Below are positions 11,016 to 21,232 of a stretch of DNA of 64,000 nt, in pieces (position 1 is the stretch's first letter; each line of letters starts with the position of its first letter). This stretch comes from Pseudevernia furfuracea (taxonomy: Eukaryota > Ascomycota > Lecanoromycetes > Lecanorales > Parmeliaceae): NCBI GenBank assembly GCA_022315425.1, contig JAIUPT010000050.1:1054001-1118000 (forward strand). Reading direction: 5' to 3'. The position numbers were made by a program, and so were the translations under genes. Below the pieces are notes generated by a model. The model made no database searches. It was given only the letters and a program-made list of their open reading frames with translations, and had not been told where the DNA came from.

Positions 11016-14000
11016 TTACGCTTCCTTCGCCTCATCAACATTATTCCCTTCCTCTGTCGGCCGAGGTGGTGCGTAGTCCAAGCTTCCCGTCCTCTCCTTA
11101 TCTTGTTCCAGCCCTTGGATGTTCAAGCCTGTTCCCTCCCTTTTTGCTTCATCTTCAACTCCTTCAGCCTTTTCTTGAAGGAGGTTCATAAGCGCTGGAG
11201 GCCGCTGTTTCATGGCTCTTGCTTTCCCGAGGCTAATAGTCTTCTGCTGATATGTGGTGGTGATGGGTTTGGTCTCGTCACGGTCAATGGTGGCCTTCAT
11301 CAGCGCGGCCATCCACAGACGGCCCTGGCCGATGTTCTCGACAGCAAAATAGTGAACAGTTGGTTTCGTGAAATTGACGGCGCGGGAGAGACCAGTACGA
11401 GGAGGAACAAGCTTGAAGATGAACATCGAGTCCGCATCAGCCTTCTGAACGGGCGATCTGGATTGTAGTGTTGCTGCATCTTCAGAAGCTGAGGTCGGCA
11501 TCTGGGCGGTTGCAGGCGACACTGGAGATGACTTCGCACCGGTCACGGTCGCGTGGATACCGGCGATGATGTCGCGATCAGCGGGGAGGACACGGTGAGA
11601 GGAAATGTCAATGAGACCCTTCTCTTGAGTATCTGTCTCGGCATAGTAGTATGAGAGACGGCGGCCGCGCAGCACAAAGAGTCGAGGTTTCCAAGTCGTC
11701 ATGATGTTTGACGACCTCTTTTTCATCCAGCCACTATAATCGCAACCCTCCATTTGCTCCTTAGGTGACTTATGCTCGAGGCCGCGGATGTACGCGCTGG
11801 TTTCCTTCTTCGGTTTCCGACGCGTCCCACTGGTAGGTGTGAGTCTTGTGGGTGCGCCACTGGTGTCCTTGGAAGAAGCATCGGTACTCTCTCGCTCGAT
11901 GCTCTGAGACGCCGCAGAGGGCGAAGTTGAATCTGTACGCGTGGGCGATTGTACAGAAGCCTCTTTGACCGGTGATGAGACCGAAGCTGGAGTGGAGACC
12001 AGAGCCCGCTCATTGCCGGTAACGGCATCCGAAATAGCTCGAAGACCCATGCGAGGTTTGGAGAGTGACTTAGCAGGAGCGACTGTCGACTTGGGTGAGC
12101 CATTCGACGCTGCTCCATTGCTGGCGTCGGCTGACAATGTTACAATCTTCATATTCGGCTTTGTGCTTGGCTTCTTGTTGTCATACTCCAGCTTAGTGAC
12201 AGTTGGTGAGGTTATATCCGTCGTTGACGGCGTCTTGGTTACTGCCTCGTTGGCAGAGGAGTTACGGAAGTGCCCCATAAAGCTGTTGTTTTGATACAGC
12301 TTAGTCGCCGGAGAGGCTAGAGCTGCTACAGTATCCTTGATGGAATCGACACTCCCAAATCGGGAGTGGCGCCTTGCAAAACTCAGTCGCTTGGTGTCTG
12401 CATGGTAAGAGCTCTGCCGCGAGTGATTCACGCTAATAGTGTCGCGCTTTCTCAACACGTTTCGGGCTTTCTTTCCATCCATTTCGCTGCCTGAAACGTA
12501 TCCGCGATCAAGATCTCGTGACATGTTGTGAGATTGACTTGTATTTGTAGCCTGTGGGTCGAAGGCATTGAGGTCGGCTCGAGGGAACAAGCTCCCACTA
12601 GTAGCAGAGCGTGGTCGGCCGTTCATTATGGGTTGAGGGCCTCCCATTGCCCAATCGCGATCAAGAGAAGGAGTTTTCTTATGCAGTGAGGTGACGTTGT
12701 TTTGGTTAGGTGTTAAAGATTGATTCGGTATGGTCGGTGTTGCTGGACTGAATGTCGAGGCAAAGTCGACTGCAGAATGGCGACGTGAGTGGTTGAAATC
12801 ACGAACTGAGGCAGCCGAAGGTCTAGTTGGACTGTCAAGTCCAGATTTGAAGGTGAAAGAGACCGGAGTAGAACTTGCATCGCGCCTTTGAGATTGCAGC
12901 AATTGGGGTGAAGGTGAGGGTTGAGGACTCGGTCCATCATGTCGTATGTATGGAGAGCCGTGTCGCTGATAAGGAGAGCCAGGACTTGGTTGGCTGAACA
13001 GATTCGTTGAAAAGGTTGATCCTGCGACAGACCCTCCTCTCTGTAGACGGAGGTCATCCGACGATGCAGGGCTACTAATCATGTTTGTCGTTTGTTTTGG
13101 TATGGTCCCGGGTCCTCGGACTTCCTCTTGCAAGGCTTTTATCTTGTACCAAGTTCGCAATCGGGGCCCTACCGGACCAAGGTCAAATTCCTTCATAAAG
13201 ATTGATGACTGATCCATCGCCAAAAGAATTTCTCCAGATATTTCTTGCTCTTTGAAGACCTCGCAGTGCCTCGGCTCCGCTCCTATGTCCTCCAGGTATT
13301 CCGCTACTTGTCTTGGCGACCAAGTCAGCACCTCTCTTTCTGTGTGAAGTGTGCGCTCTTCTTCGTCTGTTTCGTGACCATTAATGTAGGATAGTCGTTG
13401 ATCTATGTGTGGACTGTATTCGCTTCCAGACTCATTCGTCAACCTCCTCTCGACTGCCAGCCCCCCAGACCGAGGATTCTTCATGTCCGTAATGTGCTCA
13501 TCAATCACACTCAATGTTTCATTCATCACAGGGCTATCTTCGTCTGGCCCTTGATGGACCATACTAAGACTTCTTTGCGCAGGCGTAGTGGCGGCCATCG
13601 CTTGGGATCCTACAAGGACATTTGGAACCGAAGCAGTTCTCTGAGATGGTGGAGTGGTGTTTAGAGGTGGTGGAGTTGCGCCGTCAGAGTTCATAGGCTC
13701 TGGTGAGCCTTGCGAAGACAGCGATGCTGTTCCGTCCTTTTGCCCTTCGTGTTGTGATAGAAAACTTGGATGGAGATTGCTTGTGGTGCCAGCCACAATG
13801 TTCGCAGCTGTGGCCATGGTGGTCGCAGAGACTTGGATGGTCTTTGGTGTGGTTGTTGTGTAGACTTTCAGATAAAGCGTCAGCCTCCTTATACCCTCAG
13901 TAACTACAGAGATCTCACCCTCAGGAAAGAGCCCAGTCTTGCCATTTTGTATGTGCTTTCCAAGATACCAGCCATCTCCAAAATCATCGTCTCTCTCTAT

Positions 14001-14218
14001 GAGCTTTATTCTGTCTCCTTTACGGAGGCTCAACTCATCCGGACTTCTGGCTTCAAAGTCATCTAAACAAACGATTGTCAGCACACAGAATGGTGGTTTT
14101 TTGTTCCGATGTCATTGAGGGTTGAAGAAAAGGTGACTGCTGTCCGGAGACATGGCAGCTCCAGGCCAGCAAGTCAATCGTGAAGGATGGAGGGCAACTC
14201 ACGAACAACCAGCAGCAT
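11016..14218 (-). CDS. boi1: BOI-type polarity scaffold: SH3, SAM, PH
   Basis: CDS complement(join(11016..13864,13919..14062,14203..14218)), 1002 aa. Homologues of yeast Boi1/Boi2 act at the bud or hyphal tip with Cdc42 and the exocyst. The SH3 domain covers residues 1-60 (start MLLVVHDFEARSPDELSL, then DGWYLGKHIQNGKTGLFPE). A SAM domain lies at about 232-300 (LTWSPRQVAEYLEDIG). Long Ser/Thr/Pro-rich segments follow, then a PH domain at about 745-910 (GWMKKRSSNIMTTWKPRLFV ... GRLWMAALMKAT). The first coding exon has only 16 nt (MLLVV plus one base). Intron 1 is 140 bp. Intron 2 is 54 bp and contains no stop, so an unspliced reading would insert a false segment between FPE and VYTT. Confidence 0.92.
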
Positions 14219-15398
14219 GTCCCCAGGCTCAGCCGACTTCGTGGACCCACTTAGATGTCTGAATGCCATGGTTAGGCTGGTTTGGTGGGTTGATGTCCTC
14301 CCAAAGCCAGTTAGCTTTCAAGCCTGGCAACTCATCGGAGGCGGTCTTCAAGTCGGCGCAGGTGCACTCGACTAGAATGTCCGCCTGGTCCGGAAGAACA
14401 TTTGATGGATCGCGTATAGTTCGGACCTTGTTTCCAGGAGAACCATTCAGATGACAAAAGCTCAATCTTGCGACAAGGAATCCAATGACGAGCTTGGTAA
14501 TTAAGAATGTCCCGCCTTGGAAATTTCCGACAGGTTCCAGTTCGGCAACCTTGGGATCTAGTGCAAGTAGTAGTACTTGTATTTTCGACTGATTAATTGA
14601 CGTGTCAGCACTCAGGAGGAAGATGGAGGGCAAATGTTGGTGAATCTGGTTACTGGAGTGCAGAGGAAGCAATCAAATGCCAACTTCTCCGGCGACCAAA
14701 AGGGCCAAAGAGGGCCAAGACGCTCCACCACTCGGTCTCTTCGCGGCGCGAAGCTAAGGGGAGCTAATCGGGCGCTATGTTCAGAAGGGAAAGGCTCCCT
14801 TAGCCTCTGCAAGGGATTTGAAAAGAAAGAAAGTGAGTATCTTTGTTTTCCAAATTTCAAACATATCAGACATCTTCACACTTCACCAGAATCCAGCGCC
14901 CATTGTTTGAATAAAGCAACCCCTCAATCAGTCTTCCAGGTGCATGTACGCATGTCTATGAGGTGTCAATATTTGTGTCAACATTTGTTTCTCCCATCGC
15001 GATACACCTATACGCCACCCGCTGTTACACCTTCAAATGTCAAGCCTTCTTTCACTCAATGCACTGGATCTTACGCCTTAGTAAGACGTGGCCTAGTCCA
15101 ATACCCTTGAAAACTTTGTCTTGGAAGCCTTTGGATCGTAATTGGCTCCTGCCTCAGATATGACCCCATTCGTCAAATTGTATTCTTATACTTCACGATG
15201 CTCGATCTTGCTCTTAGCAGGGCTCACTAATGGATCTATCATACGCAATAAGACCCCATGAGCAGATTTACCTTGTCACTCTACCACTGGTTTTCTTTAA
15301 GTAGCTGATCGACGGGAAAAGTATATCTGGTGTTTCAACTTCACTTCAACCGACGCACTTTATTAGATGACTAAGGCTTCAGAAAAAACTCAACCATA
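14219..15398. promoter_or_regulatory. divergent upstream region between boi1 and the SP-RING gene
   Basis: About 1.2 kb separate the two starts, which point away from each other, so the region should carry both promoters. No specific factor site can be assigned. Short open frames in it lack motifs. Confidence 0.45.
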
Positions 15399-18300
15399 AT
15401 GCGTGCCGCCAAAGCCCAAATAATGATTACGAACGAGTTTCAACGGTCCAATTCAACGACCAATGCTTTCATAGGCGGCACACAAAAGGCCTGGATGACG
15501 GGCCAATCACCCGGGTCCACACGAGATCCATCCACTCTAAAGGCCTCCATGCCAAAAGCTCCAGATCAAGCATCGACAGTTTTGCATAGAGCTGGGTTGG
15601 CGCCTGAGATGGTTAAGACTGTGCAGAATAGCGACATGCCTAATACAGCATTCGGACCAGACTCTGACCATGGCCGCTACCCTGCGCAACGGTGGAGGCA
15701 GGCAGGCACAAAGAATCATGCAGGTAGATCTTTAAATTCTCTTGCTGCTGGCTCAACTCCGCCGGTTCAATCCCCACCGGCACTAGAAGAGAATCCCTAC
15801 ACCCCACCAGCAATTCCGATTGATATCTCTACCAATGCGGAGAATTTACTCCCATCTCCAAGTCCGAGCGTGGAACCTCGTAAAAACATTGTCAATGTGG
15901 TAGAAATCGAAGACGAAGGAACTCAGCCTCAAGCAGCTGAAGCCGAGCCAGTCGAGGCCCCAACGGCAACCTTAGAGGAGCTTGTGACAAGACGTGTAGG
16001 CATGGACCAGTTTGAGAAGTTACTCAAAGAGGCTGGAAAGAGTAATTACGGGCCTGGTCAGATAGCTGCTTCTGCAGCTGCATCGGAATTTTCTTGCGCT
16101 AGCCCATCGAGCAGCCCTCGACGAGAAGGACAGCCTCCTGGCTCCAAGAATCAACCTAGGTCGGAATCTGATCATCATGTTCCAGCTTCATCAGTCGCCA
16201 CCAAACGCCCACAAGAAGTCACGGACGAGCCTAGGAAGCGACTGCGAAGCCTTCCCGGCCCATCCTTAGAAGACGCTTCTGCAATACCTTCGGCGACTAG
16301 AGTGCTGCCAAGTCAGAGTGGTCAGAGTAGTGCACCTGCCAGTCCTTCAAGAGTCGGGATGCAACCATTCTTCCAGAATCTAACACACCGGGTGCAGCTG
16401 GTCGCAAGTTTGCCAGACCGCGAAGGTAACCTTGTTGAGCGGCCACGTTTGGGACTGCTTCGTGAGGCTTGCGATAGCTCGGATTATTTCTACCTAGTCT
16501 TGCATCAACTCTTTTGCTTCGACCACGAAGTCCGAAAGTCAAATAGACAGATTCCCGGTCTCAACAATATGCACAGAAAGGGCCTGGACGTGGTCGCCTT
16601 TCTGTTAGTTTCTAATGAGAAAATGGTCGACGATGCCGTTACATGGTTTTCGCTCTTTCCTTTGCCTTTGGGGGACTTGATTATGGACAGGCCAGAATTT
16701 GCATCCGCACATGCTAAAGTACTGAGATGTCTCGAAAAGATGGCAAAGTATTGGGATGACGTGCGGTCTCAATGCACTAAAAGGATGTATCCGCCTTTGG
16801 TCGACGAGCTCGTTGTGCTTTTCAATGTAGAATCATTTATATTCCAGCAGATCATTTTCCGCGCAGTCCTCAGGGACATATGGTCTGGCAAGCCAGATGA
16901 ATGTTTTCACATTACCGAAGAGGTATTTAACAGAGACTACAAAGACGTCATGAAGCGCTTGTCATTAGGCAGCGTCCCGGTCCAATTAGTAAAGCTCTAC
17001 CAACAGGCTGTCGTCAACGAATATCAGCGTGTATTTGGATCCCATTGGCAACATACAGGCGCAGGGCCAACTGCGAGTATGGCTCCTCCCCGGCAGCAAC
17101 AGAGTCAGTCCCGTCTAGCCCCAGCAAACGATTATTCAGAAAATCGCAATACGTCTCAGTTTCAATACAACAAGAATAATCAATCGCCTCTGACACTTGA
17201 TCTACACGCAGCACAGCGCCACAGTATGTCCGCTACGTCAAGCCCGGCGCCCATAGCCATCCAGGCAATTCAGATTTGTAGACAAGGGCAAATTCTAGCT
17301 CCGCAGGTTAGCAATTTTACACAATCACCTACGACGTTGCAGGGCTCTTTTAGCCCAAGGGTCTCTATGAACTCACCCGGGCAATGGAACGGTCAGCAGC
17401 ACCAGGAGGAACGTCGCAGGTCCAGTACAGCGGGAAACTTGTTCAACGCTCTGAACAATCTTCACAACAGCCCACAATCCGCGACATTCAACCAACGAGC
17501 ACCTCATGTGGTACCATCAAACGGGCCTGGAAACCCTCTTATGCACCAACTCCAGCAGAATGTTGGACTGCAACAGCAGCCTCATAACCCAGTACCACCT
17601 TCAAACATTGCCAATTCTCGACCTCGTGAACAGCCTGAGGTTCGAAGATCACTTAGCAACCGGGCAGGTGAGACCAGTCTGCTGGCACTAAGCCCCCGTT
17701 CATTCATAAATTCCCCCCCTTCTCTTCCGCCTTATACGGAACCCACTCCATTCATCCGCTCCTACCCTCCTCTTCCCACTCATCCTAATCCCACCATGTC
17801 CGCTCTCCATCAAGCTCACCTCAGAAGTCCGAAACTGTCATACTTTGACCTGAATGAGAATCCAAGCACCACGGCAAAGTGCTACAGATTTATCAAGCAT
17901 GTCTTAATGCCTCCGGAGGAGCTCGATAGCCAAAATCGCCATGTAAACTGGGACTTCAGCGTGAGCAAAGATCTCACGGACTGGTTCGCACGTGATGCCC
18001 CCAGTTCTCATGGGGCTCCTCCAACCAGGGCGATCGTACCAGGCTCTCGGCTTTGTCGAATCCGCTGCATAAGCATCAAGAACAACGCTGGGATGCCTAC
18101 TCAGAGTGAGTGGGCTGTTGCAGAAAATGTCTGGCCAGGTAGCACGGCTGTCGTTCTGAACGGAATCGCGCTTGACATTCGGAAAAAGTCGCACCACGGC
18201 AAAGACCTTCCCATCGACGTGACATCTTATATCAAGGCGGGGCAGAACAATCTCTCAACCGCTGTCATTGGCTTCCAGAAAGATAGCACTACCAGATTTG

Positions 18301-18884
18301 CCATTGGCGTCGAGATCATTCAGGTTGTCGACGAGCAGAAAATCAAGAATGAGATGGCGGTTCTTCCACTGCTCGAGGCGCACAAGCGTATTCTAGATCA
18401 GTCGAAAACTCTGGATCCGGACATCGAAGTCATTCAGTCACAAAAGGTGCTTGACCTCACCGACCCCTTCACCGCCCGCATCTTCGATATCCCGGTGAGA
18501 GGAGTCAACTGCCACCACAATCAATGCTTCGACCGGGACACCTTTCTTCAAACGCGCAACGCCAAAGTTCCCGGCGAACCCTGTGGACCAGACGAATTCA
18601 GGTGCCCTATCTGCGGTCAAGACGCCCGGCCACAGAGTTTGAGGATCGACATGTTCTTTGTGGCCGTACGCACGGCGCTCAAAGAGAAAGGTAGATTGGA
18701 CGTAAAGGCGATCATTCTTCACGACTCTGGAGGGTGGGATATCAAAGAGGAGGAAGAGGTGACTGGCGAGCCTGGGGAGGGCACAGGCAGGAGGAACACC
18801 GGGCTCGAGGCTGCAAGGACTTCCAGCGTGTCGGCGGCGAAGCAGAGTGCGCCTCGTGAGGTGATTGAGCTCGACGATGATTGA
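15399..18884 (+). CDS. SP-RING (MIZ) zinc finger protein, putative SUMO E3 ligase
   Basis: Single uninterrupted frame, 1161 aa. The C-terminal part carries an SP-RING at about residues 1037-1075: VNCHHNQCFDRDTFLQTRN followed by FRCPICGQD, with the expected Cys-His-Cys-Cys zinc ligands. In Siz/PIAS proteins this fold recruits the SUMO-loaded E2. Before it, about 820-1000 is a conserved folded region (LSYFDLNENPSTTAKCYRFI, WAVAENVWPGSTAVVLNG) at the PINIT-like position. The N-terminal half is Ser/Pro/Gln-rich with a conserved block at about 330-560. There is no clear SAP domain, so the architecture is closer to ZMIZ-type proteins than to yeast Siz1. The acidic end (EVIELDDD) resembles a SUMO-interacting motif. 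The start MRAAKAQIM is the first in-frame ATG. Confidence 0.82.
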   Translation: MRAAKAQIMITNEFQRSNSTTNAFIGGTQKAWMTGQSPGSTRDPSTLKASMPKAPDQASTVLHRAGLAPEMVKTVQNSDMPNTAFGPDSDHGRYPAQRWRQAGTKNHAGRSLNSLAAGSTPPVQSPPALEENPYTPPAIPIDISTNAENLLPSPSPSVEPRKNIVNVVEIEDEGTQPQAAEAEPVEAPTATLEELVTRRVGMDQFEKLLKEAGKSNYGPGQIAASAAASEFSCASPSSSPRREGQPPGSKNQPRSESDHHVPASSVATKRPQEVTDEPRKRLRSLPGPSLEDASAIPSATRVLPSQSGQSSAPASPSRVGMQPFFQNLTHRVQLVASLPDREGNLVERPRLGLLREACDSSDYFYLVLHQLFCFDHEVRKSNRQIPGLNNMHRKGLDVVAFLLVSNEKMVDDAVTWFSLFPLPLGDLIMDRPEFASAHAKVLRCLEKMAKYWDDVRSQCTKRMYPPLVDELVVLFNVESFIFQQIIFRAVLRDIWSGKPDECFHITEEVFNRDYKDVMKRLSLGSVPVQLVKLYQQAVVNEYQRVFGSHWQHTGAGPTASMAPPRQQQSQSRLAPANDYSENRNTSQFQYNKNNQSPLTLDLHAAQRHSMSATSSPAPIAIQAIQICRQGQILAPQVSNFTQSPTTLQGSFSPRVSMNSPGQWNGQQHQEERRRSSTAGNLFNALNNLHNSPQSATFNQRAPHVVPSNGPGNPLMHQLQQNVGLQQQPHNPVPPSNIANSRPREQPEVRRSLSNRAGETSLLALSPRSFINSPPSLPPYTEPTPFIRSYPPLPTHPNPTMSALHQAHLRSPKLSYFDLNENPSTTAKCYRFIKHVLMPPEELDSQNRHVNWDFSVSKDLTDWFARDAPSSHGAPPTRAIVPGSRLCRIRCISIKNNAGMPTQSEWAVAENVWPGSTAVVLNGIALDIRKKSHHGKDLPIDVTSYIKAGQNNLSTAVIGFQKDSTTRFAIGVEIIQVVDEQKIKNEMAVLPLLEAHKRILDQSKTLDPDIEVIQSQKVLDLTDPFTARIFDIPVRGVNCHHNQCFDRDTFLQTRNAKVPGEPCGPDEFRCPICGQDARPQSLRIDMFFVAVRTALKEKGRLDVKAIILHDSGGWDIKEEEEVTGEPGEGTGRRNTGLEAARTSSVSAAKQSAPREVIELDDD

Positions 18885-19420
18885 TGAGGCAATGTGTACA
18901 CGACATTCCTGCTTATTGGGCTCGCATTGGCTATTATTGAGGGGGGGAGCGATACCCTATTGCAAGCAAACCATCTCGGTTCGTCCGCTGCCTTTTGCAG
19001 CTTATATTCCTGTAGGTCGGAGAGGTATAACTGAGTGCGGGCGAGAGGCGTTAACGATAATATTAGTAACTAACACCTCATCCCATCCAACATCTCTTGA
19101 CCTTTCACCGTGCCAGCGCTAACAATGAATGAGAACAGGCGAGCGTGAAACATGGACATGAGTCCCCTTTATCTAGCTAAAACAAAGTATCATCTAATCC
19201 TTTGTCTCATACATATTACTCAGCCTCGTCCTTCACAGCCTCCATCGTTTCCGGAAAAAACGCTGCCCGACCGCCCTGGCGATCGGGTAGATGGACCAAT
19301 GAATGACCTTTGTCTGCCGCAAACGCTGCAGCTGCAGCTGCACGGATCTGAAGCGGTAACACTCTTCAAACAAGGCGCTCCCCGAGGCATCACATAACCT
19401 GCATTACCGTTTTTCCTCCC

Positions 19421-19492
19421 TTCTCTCTCTATCTCCCTCTCTCTCTCTCTCTCTTTCTCTTTCTCTCTCTCTTTCTCTTCCTCTCTCTCTCT
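19421..19492. repeat. (CT)n microsatellite
   Basis: An almost pure pyrimidine tract of CT dinucleotides with TTTCT interruptions, about 70 bp, in the upstream region of the 103-aa protein gene. Confidence 0.9.
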
Positions 19493-19615
19493 GATCCACC
19501 AATTCCTCCCAAACCCCATAACCCCACAAACGAAAACTTCACAAATGTCCTCCAGTCGCCCGGGAAAAAGGCATCATCTTCTCTTTCTTCTACATCTCGA
19601 AGAACCTTGAAAATA

Positions 19616-19639
19616 CCACACACACACACACACACAACA
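19616..19639. repeat. (CA)n microsatellite
   Basis: About 12 CA dinucleotides in a row, 60 bp before the start codon at 19702. It probably falls in the 5' untranslated region. Confidence 0.9.
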
Positions 19640-19701
19640 CAAATACGATTCAAACCCCGCACCATCCCGACATATAAAAAACAAAACAAAACACAAAAAA
19701 A

Positions 19702-20162
19702 ATGCAAACCCCCAAGAACCTCCTCCACCGCTTCTTCCCCCCCGCAACCCCGCCCGCCACGACCAGCGCCTGGCAACGAGTCGATCCCTCTCCCTCGACC
19801 AGGCTGCCGCATCCGAAGGTATGTATGTATTCTACGCATCATGATCATCCCTATCACCATCATCACCATCCCCATCCCCATCCCCATCAATAACCAAAAA
19901 AAACCCCCCCAAAAAAAACCAAAAACCAAAAACAAAACAAAAACACCCAAGCTAACCCGCCCCCCAGCCCGGCTTCAAAACCGACCAACGCGTCCACATC
20001 CGCGCCGAGCACGACGCCGCCTCCACCCTGCAGCAGCAGTCGTACTGGATCAAAGGCTGGCGGTGGGATCCCGTGTACGGGCGCATGACGTACCTGCTGG
20101 CGTACACGCCCGGCGGACGGGCCTATGGGAGCGAGGCCGAGGGGAGCTTGTTGGCCGCTTGA
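19702..20162 (+). CDS. small conserved-looking protein of unknown function, 103 aa
   Basis: CDS join(19702..19818,19968..20162). Exon 1 starts MQTPKNLLHRFFPP and ends LPHPK at a good donor (AAG|gtatgt). The 149-bp intron is A/C-rich and ends ccccccag. Exon 2 reads PGFKTDQRVHIRAE, SYWIKGWRWDPVYGRMTY, LLAYTPGG. The aromatic, Gly- and Lys-spaced second half (YWIKGWRWDP..GRMTYLL) looks like a small SH3-like barrel, which is inference. No family was recognised. Both exons keep frame over 312 nt. Confidence 0.55.
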
Positions 20163-20202
20163 CGGGGTTGGAGGCATGGCGGAGATGGGACGGGTAGGGG
20201 CG

Positions 20203-20316
20203 TGGGGAAGTGTTTGAGGGGGGAAGGGGAAGGGGAAGGGGTAGGGGTGTGGAAGTGTTTGAGGGAGGAAGGGGAAGGGGAAGGAGAAAGGGAAGAGGAC
20301 GGGGGGGGGTTGATGG
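20203..20316 (+). repeat. G-rich imperfect tandem repeat
   Basis: Two copies of a ~50-bp unit (GTGGAAGTGTTTGAGG followed by GGAAGGGGAAGGGG) ending in a run of nine G. Many GGGG blocks are spaced by one to three bases, so the plus strand could form G-quadruplexes. It lies in the 3' flank of the 103-aa protein gene. Confidence 0.8.
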
Positions 20317-20596
20317 GTGGGTGGGTGGTAGAATGAATGGCTGTGTCGGGTTGTGTTTGCTAACAGGTTAGTTGATGGTGGTGGTGGGAGATGGGAGAAA
20401 GGAAGGAAGGAATGTGTGGAAAGCGTGCAGACTTGTATGAAAGAAAGCCTTGCTTCATGTATTCAGCGGAATTCGGTACGGGAAATGGAAACCTTATAAG
20501 ATATCCACAGTCTGTCTGCCCGCTTTCTTTCTAAGAAAGCCGTACAAGTTTCAGGGAGAGGATGCTTGGTCCGGGGAATCATGAGATCCATGTTGA

Positions 20597-21109
20597 TCAA
20601 GATGCTTGGTCTGAGGGACCATGAGATTCCTGTTGATCGGGACGCTCGCCGTGCGGAGGTGGATTCTGCATCCCAGAGGATTGCTCGGGTGGAAAGTAAA
20701 ACTCAGGTCCATAGAGGCCTGGGAACCTTTGCCACTCTCCGGATGACGGCTCAGGGTGACCGTAAAGCGCGGGACCAGTGATGGGCGTGAAACCATGGCC
20801 TTGTTCTTCGAACGATGATCCCGGTGGAGCGCTAGGTGCGGGTCGGTCGAGGCTCGTAAACCCGTTCCATTCTTCAAACGGTGGCTCCGGGGCATCGAAA
20901 AGCCCAGGGTCGAGAAACCCAAGATCAGGAAGCCCAGAGTCGAGAAACCCAGGATCGAGAAACCCAGGATCGGGAAGCCCGGGTTGGTCGGTGGGTATAG
21001 ATCCATCCTGCCCTTCAATCAAGGGTATGGGGAAATCATAAGGCGAGGGTTCGGTGAAAGATGTAGATGCATGATGCTCTCCAAGTGATGGGTCTGGGGT
21101 TGTAGCCAT
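20597..21109 (-). CDS. Pro/Gly-rich ORF with PGFLD-type pentapeptide repeats
   Basis: Open frame of 170 codons starting MATTPDPSLGEHHASTSF. Residues 43-70 repeat five-residue units (PGLPD, PGFLD, PGFLD, SGLPD, LGFLD, PGLFD), encoded by 15-bp tandem DNA repeats. The rest is rich in Pro, Gly, Glu and Ser, with no fold recognised. It lies 123 bp downstream of the Lys/Glu/Arg-rich gene on the same strand and might be a separate gene or an alternative 3' exon of it. No splice joining the two in frame was found. Confidence 0.35.
   Translation of the reverse strand: MATTPDPSLGEHHASTSFTEPSPYDFPIPLIEGQDGSIPTDQPGLPDPGFLDPGFLDSGLPDLGFLDPGLFDAPEPPFEEWNGFTSLDRPAPSAPPGSSFEEQGHGFTPITGPALYGHPEPSSGEWQRFPGLYGPEFYFPPEQSSGMQNPPPHGERPDQQESHGPSDQAS
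20903..20977. repeat. 15-bp tandem repeat, five units
   Basis: Units of the form CCCAGGATCGAGAAA repeated five times with one to four changes each. They encode the pentapeptide repeats on the minus strand. Confidence 0.85.
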
Positions 21110-21232
21110 CCCGGGTCGAAGCCTGGTCTTAGATGTTAGCGACTCGTCCAGGGTGGAATTTCATCGTAAAAAGACACATGTACATCTCCGGGAGATCTGA
21201 AAGCACAACCTCAATGTCCTAGCAGGAATGAC

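Larger units (their letters stand above)
18885..19701. other. intergenic with microsatellites
   Basis: 3' flank of the SP-RING gene and upstream region of a small gene at 19702. It holds the (CT)n and (CA)n tracts listed separately and an A-rich stretch just before 19702. No gene is supported. Confidence 0.45.

Noticed and set aside
19429..19950. Minus-strand 173-codon frame with Gly/Met/Val- and Arg/Glu-rich ends
   Set aside because: Built from microsatellites ((CT)n, (CA)n) and an A-rich intron on the other strand.
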